Part shown: positions 56,925-64,000 of the stretch, piece by piece
Numbering within the stretch: position 1 is the first letter of the stretch
Layout of the letters: the number at the start of each line of letters is the position of its first letter
DNA from: Dermanyssus gallinae
Lineage: Eukaryota > Arthropoda > Arachnida > Mesostigmata > Dermanyssidae
Assembly: GCA_003439945.1 (NCBI GenBank)
Contig: QVRM01002098.1
Location: 448,501 to 512,500, forward strand
Direction of reading: 5' to 3'
DNA length: 64,000 bases
Translations under genes and position numbers: made by a program
Notes under the pieces: model-generated
What the model was told of the DNA's origin: nothing
Seen by the model: only the letters and a program-made list of their open reading frames with translations
The model's database searches: none

Positions 56925-59900
56925 ATGGAAGCGCTTTACGCAGCGCCATTCTGCATCTTTCATGCACCAAATCTTCGTGTGCGAAAGCCTTCATGGCTGC
57001 GTCAACCATCGCCGATGACGGTATGTACATGATATATATATATATATACGGTATAACAAAACATTTTTAAGGGCAATATATGGAATTACGCGCGAACAGT
57101 GAAAGAAAACTAACCAACAGAATCTTTTGTTTTTTTTTGTTCACCTAGCCTAGAACCAGACACGTAGCCTTATTTCCGTCGACGACCAAGGACCTAATAG
57201 TACAGTTTTTGCAAGTGATGTCTACGTTTATTTGTGTGTGTGTGTGTTCTTGTTGTTGTTGATGTTACCTTTAAGGTCTACGCAATGGTGTTACTGAGTT
57301 ATTTCCTCGTTTGCGGTGGCGTGATCTACGATGTGATCGTGGAGCCGCCCTCGATTGGGAACACCGTCGACGAGAACGGACACGCGAAGCCGGTGCGTAT
57401 GTGTAGTTATACTATCATTTCCACTGGCTTACATATCACGCTCACATGAACATCACACAGCAACGTACTCACACGAACGTAAACGACTCTTTTGGAGAAA
57501 ACGGGCGCCGCCTCGACGGAATGACGCTTGTCATAACCTACTCAACGGAAAAAGTGCGCCCCTGGTATGAAAGGGCAGCGCGATCCACTCCGAGACTCTT
57601 CCTGCTCAGCCATGATACTTTCAGGAAGCACCCTACACACAATAAAGAGTATATGCCTTTTCCTAGACCTAGCATCTTCACGAGTCAGCTTTTGTAGAAA
57701 ATGGCCGATCGACTTGTATCCGCCACACAGGCGCGAGACAGCTTCTACTCCACTAGCTTTTTCTGCTGGAAGTCCAGCAGGGAAATGCTGCTGCTGCTGT
57801 CATAGGGTGCGATGCACTACAGGACCCAACCAGGTCAAGTGCGCCGGGTGGTCCACACGTTCACTGGGACTGGGACCAACTTTATCCCTGTTTTAATTCA
57901 TTATTTGGGCTAAATCAAATCAGAGAAAGGGTTTTGGATAACACCATAATTGTAGTATTCGAATAAATCCTATCTTGGACGGACGGGGAGATTCGAATGA
58001 CTCAGCTACTACTGCAATCACACTAGGGTTCACCTGGTGCGAAATCGGTTGAAATCATCTCTATCTATCGACAGCAAAATGAAACAAAATCGACACACAG
58101 GAATCTTCACTGCGAGAGCGATGAGAAAGCAGTACGACCCGACGAACGGCCGAACACAAGAGTAGACATCTGACGACGACGTTTGCAGCCGGCGGTGTCA
58201 CCGGCGACTGTTATTACGATTTCGTATACAAGATCGGAACGAGTCTGTATACAGGACCAATCGGCATTACCTAGAACACTAGGTAGTATGCAGATTGGTA
58301 GTAAGCACGGTGGCGTACGCGCATTATATTCGAGCAGTGCCTACGGCATGAGAAAATCGAAATCGGATTATGAGCAAACTCTGCGTGTATATCACCTTCG
58401 TCGAGCCCAGTGGCGTGGTGGTGGCGTGCACCTGCGCCTCATTCGCAACCGGAGGAGACACATAGCAGGTGCGCGGGTTCGAGCCCCACCGTTGCACATT
58501 TGTATTTATGGGGCATGTCCGTCTATGAAGCAATGCGAAAAGCAGTCCCATGGACGTTAAATCTTGGCTGAGAGTCAGCCCCGAAAGGATTTTTTTGTTA
58601 TCACCTTCATCGAGGAGGAATGTCGTACACGACACAAATAAGTCAGCGTACACTGGCTAGGCAACGAGCATATTCAACGGTCAGAGACAGGGATCATGGA
58701 GGTTTGTAGAACAGGAGGGAGGAATTTCTCGCAGCGGTCGGTGGGGGTTCCACATACTACCCGTGTGTGTTGCTGTTATATTTATCTGGCATTATCATAA
58801 ATGTGTTTGCGGACAATCTTCACAGGTGGCGTTTATGCCGTATCGTGTCAACGGCCAGTACATCATGGAGGGTTTGGCGTCATCATTTTTGTTCACTGCT
58901 GGTGGTCTCGGTTTCGTCGTGCTTGACCGCGTTCAGGCACAGCCGTCGACGCCTCGTCTTAACAAGGTACGAAGGGATCTTAAGTAAAACGTTTAAAAAA
59001 CAAAAAGGTGCAATAAACACATACAACATTTTAGCGTTTATATATATATATATATACAGGGTCATTCATGTTGTTATGTACTTCTTTCGAGGTTTGATAG
59101 AACTCGGCAAGAAAATAATTTTTCCCTATGGAGGGAGGACGCGGAAACGTTTTGTTTAGGAGTGAGGATGAAATTTATAAAAGTCGTTATTCTGCCTTTT
59201 TTTCTCCTACATAGTTGTGCGAAATCTAAGTTTGCGGGAGAGCCAGTTAACGCATGAAGGAACCGATTACACCGGCGCGTTTGGAGGAAAATTCTACGGA
59301 AGACACTTCACTAGCTTGCGTAGCAAAAAGCGAATACACAGGTTGAGGAAAGTCATAAAAAGTCGATATGTTGTTATGTCTTACATTAACGCTTTTTCGT
59401 GAAAAATCGTAAATTTTTTCCGTTACGGCCAAAAATGTATGTCCAAAAGACCACTCTCAGGCAATAGCAAATTTAATGCCCACCACTTTCGTACCAAAGT
59501 GATGAATCTGCGTTACTTAGTTGTCAAGTCACTAAGCTTTTTCGATAGCCATATCGAAAGCGAAGGCATGCATATTTGCATAGAGCATATGAGAAAGTTA
59601 GGTACATATTTTGAGGTTTGGTAGAACTCAGCAAGAGAATAATTTTTCCTAGTGGAAGGAGGGAGCGGAAACGCCTTGGCAAATTTTTGCGGTTCTGAAC
59701 GTAAAAACTTGCACGTAAAACATAACAACTATGACTGTCGAAAACGCTTAGTTACTTGACAACTACGTAACGCAGCACCATCACTTTGGTACGAAAATGA
59801 TGGGCATTATATTTGATATTGCGTGAGAGTGGTCTTTTGGCCGTACGTTTTTGGTCGCAATGGGAAAATTTTACGATTTTTCATTTTTTTAAAAAGCGTT

Positions 59901-60823
59901 AACGTAAAATATCGACTTTTTATGACTTTCCTTAATCTGGGTATTCGCTTTTTGCTACTCAGGCGAGTGAAGTATCTTCCGTTGTGCAGAATTTTCCTCC
60001 GAACACGCAGGTGTAATCGGTTCCTTCATGTGTTGACTGGTTCTCCCGCAAACGTAGATTTCGCACAACAATGTAGGAGAAAAAAGCTGAATAGCTACTT
60101 TTATAAACTTCACTCTCTCTCCTAAACAAGACGTTTCCGCGTCCTCCCGCCATAGGGAAAAATCATTTTCTTGCCGAGTTCTATCAAACCTCGAAAGAAG
60201 TACATAACTACGTGAATGACCCTGTATATATATATGTATATATATAATCAAAGGATACACATAATAAGCATATAACTCACTTCTTCCGCCCCTCCTCTCG
60301 CGCCATCCGCCCGCCTCTCTGTTTGTTACTCGCAAAGTCTAATCTTTATTAGGTTGGCTGGCGCCCATGGAACGTACACATCATTGAAGCTTTGGTAGTT
60401 TTTTTTGAGATTTTCCGTAAGGCTAAATAATGCCCGTGTACGGTTTCTTTCATGTCATGACTGATTTTTAATCCACTCCGGCATTTACCTTGTCTAAATT
60501 GGTAACCATGCAAACCAATCTAAGAGTGGCCGGTCTCGAACCCAGTCGTCCCGAATGCAAGGCAAAGGCTTTTTGCCACTAAGCCATCTTGCTCAGCTGA
60601 ATGTGTTTTGTTCGCATTTGCTGGAGCAACTCGTTCGCCATTTCGTTCACCACAATATCTTCAGCGCTTGTTAGCGTTTTTATCTCTCGTTCTAAGAGTG
60701 GCCGAAATGCATTTGTTTCTACAGATCTTACTGACATCGGTTGGCTTTATCTGCATCCTGGTGTCATTCGTCATGTGCTGGATTTTCATGAAGATCAAGC
60801 TTCCCGGCTACCTGATAGGCTGA
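56925..60823 (+). CDS. OSTC: Oligosaccharyltransferase complex subunit OSTC
   Basis: Four exons, 56925-57020, 57276-57392, 58826-58966 and 60725-60823, all introns phase 0, give 150 residues (human 149). The protein has three membrane helices (about 33-52, 87-106 and 119-140) and the conserved blocks [38 protein letters not shown] and [11 protein letters not shown] at the C-terminus. OSTC (DC2; yeast Ost3/Ost6 relative) links the STT3A oligosaccharyltransferase to the translocon for co-translational N-glycosylation. The second acceptor is CTTTAAG, a less usual but valid AAG. Intron 2 hosts an S1 SINE; intron 3 hosts a giant palindrome and an S2 SINE. Length, helices and motifs leave little doubt. 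Confidence 0.96.
58403..58590 (+). mobile_element. tRNA-derived SINE (family S1) in OSTC intron 2
   Basis: GAGCCCAGTGGCGTGGTGG (A box), CGGGTTCGAGCCCCACCG (B box), TTGTATTTATGGGG and terminal GGCTGAGAGTCAGCCCCGAA. The fullest copy of S1 in the window. Confidence 0.8.
59057..60224. mobile_element. 1.17-kb giant palindromic element in OSTC intron 3
   Basis: The left end is CAGGGTCATTCA and the right end its complement TGAATGACCCTG; TA flanks both within an AT run. Arms of about 490 bp mirror each other (for example TACTTCTTTCGAGGTTTGATAG at 59080 and its complement at 60182). The central 180 bp includes a partial direct copy of the terminal arm (GAGGTTTGGTAGAACTCAGC at about 59612). No transposase ORF is present. 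Different sequence but same design as 29499-30567. Confidence 0.85.
60451..60594 (-). mobile_element. tRNA-derived SINE (family S2) in OSTC intron 3
   Basis: Minus orientation, near-identical to 46393-46541, but eight bases around the B box are missing, so it reads GGTTCGAGACCGGCC directly. It ends about 130 bp before the last OSTC exon. Confidence 0.8.
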
Positions 60824-61059
60824 GCGGTGGTGAACTGAGCTGATGAACATCAGCTAATGAACATATGAGCCATGTACACAGTCTTGATATTTAACGTCTA
60901 GGTAACCTTCTAAAACAGAACGATCTCGCTCCCACCTTCTAATCAGTCAGTGTCGACGATGATGCTGCACATGGTCGTATTTTCCATGCTGCGTCTCGGT
61001 GGAAGCGTGTATGAATAGATGATATCTGGTTTCATTGGTAGTGTCATTGTGCAGTATGA

Positions 61060-61065
61060 AATAAA
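61060..61065 (+). terminator. OSTC: Polyadenylation signal of OSTC
   Basis: AATAAA 237 bp after the stop codon, in a plausible 3' UTR. Confidence 0.5.
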
Positions 61066-61674
61066 GTGCAACTGAGTCATTTGAAGGCTGTACGAGAGCA
61101 TATACGATATTATAATTACTAATAAGCATAATACATTTAAGATTTACGAATCTCCGTATGCTGTGTAGTTCAATTGTCAACTATGGTTTGCAAAAAATAA
61201 CGAGGGCATTTACAGTGACATGAAACTACAGACTATGATGCGATTTTAGTCAAGTTTCAACGAGTTGAGCTGTCGAGTCTTGCACGTCCATGCATTCGAA
61301 CCGCTATGATTAGTGTCTGACAGTTTTAACGTAACACGCGATGGCAGCACGTTGAGGCTCTGAATAGACTACGATAAGTTTCTATCTAGCTACTTACGTC
61401 ATAGCAATATTGTGCACATTAATTCTAGAAAAACCGATTATCGAATCTGCTACAGCTAACGTGCAATTCATGGCTGCAATAATAAAGCCCGTTTTCGAAC
61501 ATTGCGTTAGTTTCCATAATAACCACCACCACTACGCAGCAACTTACATAATCCCACTGACTAGCTTCTCAAAATTGCTGCAGATTTAATTAAGGCCTGA
61601 GAATTGATTTATTTGACTTGATTTATTTGATTTATTTGACTAAAATAGCTAACGCTTTTGGTTTGTGCATGCAT

Positions 61675-61708
<34 letters not shown>

Positions 61709-62498
61709 GTCATTTCTTTTAAAGTCAAATATATTGTTAACTTCTGAATAAATTGTAGGGTCAGACGGGACATTTCGAGGTTTCAGATTATTAAGGTGAA
61801 AGCGAGGAACGCTCTAGAAATTCTAACAATGAACAGCTTTAAAGGAAGGACGCAACGAGCCTTGTACACATATTATTAACTGGTAGAACGCAATGTCCCT
61901 GCTGGCATACACCCGATTTTTAAATTTACAAATCTCACTTATAAGTCATCATATCTGCTAGTTAAAATCTATCTACCTCCGTGACAACCGGCAATTCGAT
62001 TGTCTAAGGCTGCAGTGTTTTACTAGAAATATATTATGTAGTATGTAGTGTAAACTTAGATATCGTGGTGTTGGCTGCAATAGTTGCCTATCCAGGCTTT
62101 ATACTTTAAATACTGCAGCGGTAGAATACTGATGTCGTGATCGAGTCGAACCGGCGATGTATGGCAAGTGCAAGCATTTAATCTCTTTAGTAGGAAGGCG
62201 CAGATCAGGGTTTCACAAAAAATCACAACAGCGACCTGGAATTGTTGCATAAACTAGTCGACGTCAATTAAATAGTTTTCGCTAAATATAGAAGTGCGGT
62301 GGCTAAACTATCATAGCTCCAGAACTGCTGGCAAGTTTTGCTTAAGTCTGGACAACCTCCAGTGCTCTCAAGGAACGTAAGCAAAAATGGATTAGTGGCT
62401 CACTTTATTTGACGTCGTATTCACAAAGTTCATTGCATCCGTATAGGTTCGCCTACTTGCCCAACAGTCAAGTAGATCCTCATCACGGGCGGTGACGA
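61066..62498. other. No gene recognised
   Basis: Contains an (AT)n run at 61677-61705. No coding signal seen. Confidence 0.45.
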
Positions 62499-62985
62499 TT
62501 AGAGCCAGATTGTCTGTAGGCCACGGAAAAGACTCCTGGGGGATGTAGGAGTCCAAGTACTCTGTTGTCGTGAAATAAGAAAGTACTGAAATACAATCAT
62601 TGTAAGCGCTATTTTGTAGGGTTGGACCGGTACGGACCCCTGGCGGATCCCGGCTGTGATTGCATAGTCCACGTGATCACGGCTAGACGCTCGGTCTTTT
62701 AGGTACGACGCTAGAATATGTCGTAAATAGGAGGACACGTCTTTATCTACAGATGCTTTGTTTATGGCTTCCCACGAAAGCGTGTTGAACACGTTTTTGA
62801 CATCTAAGAGGGTGACCAGACAGTGCGACCGATTTGTTCTCGGCGCATTTTTCTGTGCTTTAGCTATTTGTAGCACTTTGCTAATCGCTGGATCTGTGTG
62901 GAATATAGGGCTCGAAGCCCATACGGGTTGTCCGATAAGACCTTCTTCTCTTCTAGCTCTGTTACTGGTGAGTGTTACCTAGCTT
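62499..62985 (-). mobile_element. R1/Jockey-like LINE, RT fragment
   Basis: From about 62876 down, the minus strand encodes QIAKAQKNAPR, LVTLLDVKNVFNTLSWEAI (RT motif A, with Asp in LDVKNVF), LRHILASYLKDRA and ITAGIRQGSVP (motif B). The catalytic YADD box follows only as degenerate sequence. Upstream to about 62985 the similarity weakens. Dead copy, related to 10622-11171. Confidence 0.75.
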
Positions 62986-63398
62986 TATATTACAAGCAAA
63001 GATTTCGGAACAATAGTCAAACGTTCTTTATTTTTCCAAGGCTTCGGATAGCCTCCGCTGGCAAGACTTTTCTCCATCATGTGTTTAAATACTTTTGGTG
63101 GCTCTGCTAAGTATAATCACTGCTTGGATTTACGAGATGCTAAGAGCTTTTCTGTTTGCTTCATTCACAACGTTTACTATACATTCACATTACAACGGTA
63201 GACGCTCGGTTCGCCTACCGTTCACCAATAGTAACATTCTATCTGTACATGTTCTTGAACGAACGTTGAGGGCGCCACCGGTAACAGGGGCGAGAGCAGA
63301 TTTCGGCTGCCATCATTGTGCAACCAACACAGGCTTTCCTATTTCGACAGCCCATTGACCATTGAGATTACAGGTAGCAAAATGCGGTGTTAGTCCAA
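62986..63398. other. No gene recognised
   Basis: No coding signal or repeat recognised; may be the 3' flank or an intron of the minus-strand gene to the right. Confidence 0.4.
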
Positions 63399-63968
63399 TC
63401 AGTAAAATTCCCAGCCTTCCGGCTTCACGTGCCCGATAAAGTGGCCGGAAAAACAAACGCTTCGCCCCGGAATCGGATAGCGGACGTTCTTATCACGGTC
63501 GGACGCAAACGGACTCGTCGGCGTAACGAAAACCACGCACGAATGTCGATGCTCAAGCTCGTTGTCTTCGCCTACTGGTCCCTCATCACTAATCATCTCG
63601 TCCTCAGCGCAGTCCTTTTCATTTTCTTCGTCATCATTGTCGTCGCTATCGCCATTTGTGTGTTCTCCATTTTGCCGTTGTTGCTGTTCAAATTGCTCCC
63701 ATTCTTGCTGCTGCTGCTGCAGCTGCTGATGATGTTGTTGCTGTTGTTGTTGTTGTCGTCGTGGTCGTGGTCGTCCCCCTCCGGGTAATCTTCCGGTCCG
63801 GCGCTGAATCTTTCCAATATGTGATGTTGCCTTACCGGTGTTGCTCAGTGACTTGCTGCTAGAAGGTTGAGCTGACTTGCCAGCATTTCCACTGGCACGA
63901 CCAGGAGTAACACTAGAAGTGTTAGTTTCGGTAGGTTCGCTTAGGACCCTTTTGAGACACTTTTCCAG
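63399..63968 (-). CDS. Exon of unidentified gene with polyQ and acidic region, partial
   Basis: On the minus strand, TTTGTTTATTTGCAG ends at 63969 and the frame opens with LEKCLKRVLSEPTE and stays open to a stop at 63399-63401. In order: a Ser/Thr-rich stretch, a basic GRLPGGGRPRPRR segment, a glutamine tract (about residues 70-100 of the exon), an acidic GDSDDNDDEENEKD region, and a C-terminal part of about 60 residues. A donor such as CCA|GTAGGC within the acidic region could end the exon earlier. Low-complexity polyQ/acidic composition is common in nuclear regulatory proteins; the family is not recognised. The 5' exons lie beyond the right edge. Confidence 0.5.
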   Translation of the reverse strand: MEKCLKRVLSEPTETNTSSVTPGRASGNAGKSAQPSSSKSLSNTGKATSHIGKIQRRTGRLPGGGRPRPRRQQQQQQQHHQQLQQQQQEWEQFEQQQRQNGEHTNGDSDDNDDEENEKDCAEDEMISDEGPVGEDNELEHRHSCVVFVTPTSPFASDRDKNVRYPIPGRSVCFSGHFIGHVKPEGWEFY

Positions 63969-64000
63969 CTGCAAATAAACAAATATAATGTCTCGTCGTT

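Noticed and set aside
58403..58590. Possible true tRNA gene from A and B boxes
   Set aside because: No clean cloverleaf can be folded, and the same 3' extension recurs at 30854 and 14387, so it is a SINE.

Overview
This window is eukaryotic and almost certainly from an arthropod. It has intron-bearing genes with GT-AG junctions, long (AT)n, (AAT)n and (GTT)n microsatellites, tRNA-derived SINEs, and decayed non-LTR and LTR retrotransposons. A mite or tick is my best guess, from the style of the retroelement families and the modest introns, but that is inference. No prokaryotic genes, operons or CRISPR arrays are present.

Four host genes can be built exon by exon with matching intron phases. 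(1) At 4925-23351 (+), four small exons encode an unrecognised 278-residue type II membrane protein; its introns are 8.5 and 8.7 kb long and full of transposons. (2) At 34436-36526 (+), two exons encode a divergent insulin-like peptide precursor with a canonical B-chain spacing, a glutamine-rich C-peptide and an A chain with unusual cysteines. (3) At 49579-53101 (+), five exons encode the GPN-loop GTPase GPN3. (4) At 56925-60823 (+), four exons encode OSTC, a subunit of oligosaccharyltransferase. A fifth gene enters from the right edge on the minus strand (63399-63968), with a glutamine-rich and acidic exon.

Mobile DNA region by region: 1-3.9 kb is a pile of four fragments of a non-LTR retrotransposon with a restriction-like endonuclease, three with clear (AAT)n tails. 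5.3-6.2 kb holds two palindromic repeats. 8.36-10.05 kb is a short, young LTR element on the minus strand with LTRs, primer site, polypurine tract and target duplication. 10.6-11.8 kb has R1/Jockey-like fragments. 17.5-21.3 kb is a decayed two-ORF copy of the endonuclease-type element. 27.1-28.5 kb has another fragment and large GTT arrays. 29.5-30.6 kb is a 1.07-kb near-perfect palindrome. 31.1-32.5 kb is the best preserved 3' half of the endonuclease-type element. 42.6-46.7 kb is a CR1-like LINE whose ORF1 carries an SGNH esterase domain, split by a solo LTR and a SINE. A second giant palindrome (59.06-60.22 kb) lies inside the last OSTC intron, and an R1-like fragment lies at 62.5-63.0 kb.

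The genes do not form one pathway. OSTC acts in N-glycosylation in the ER, GPN3 in RNA polymerase II assembly and import, and the insulin-like peptide is a secreted hormone candidate. All five are interspersed in repeat-rich DNA. The observations most worth a second look are the insulin-like peptide with its altered A chain, the membrane protein gene scattered through transposons, and the two palindromic elements.
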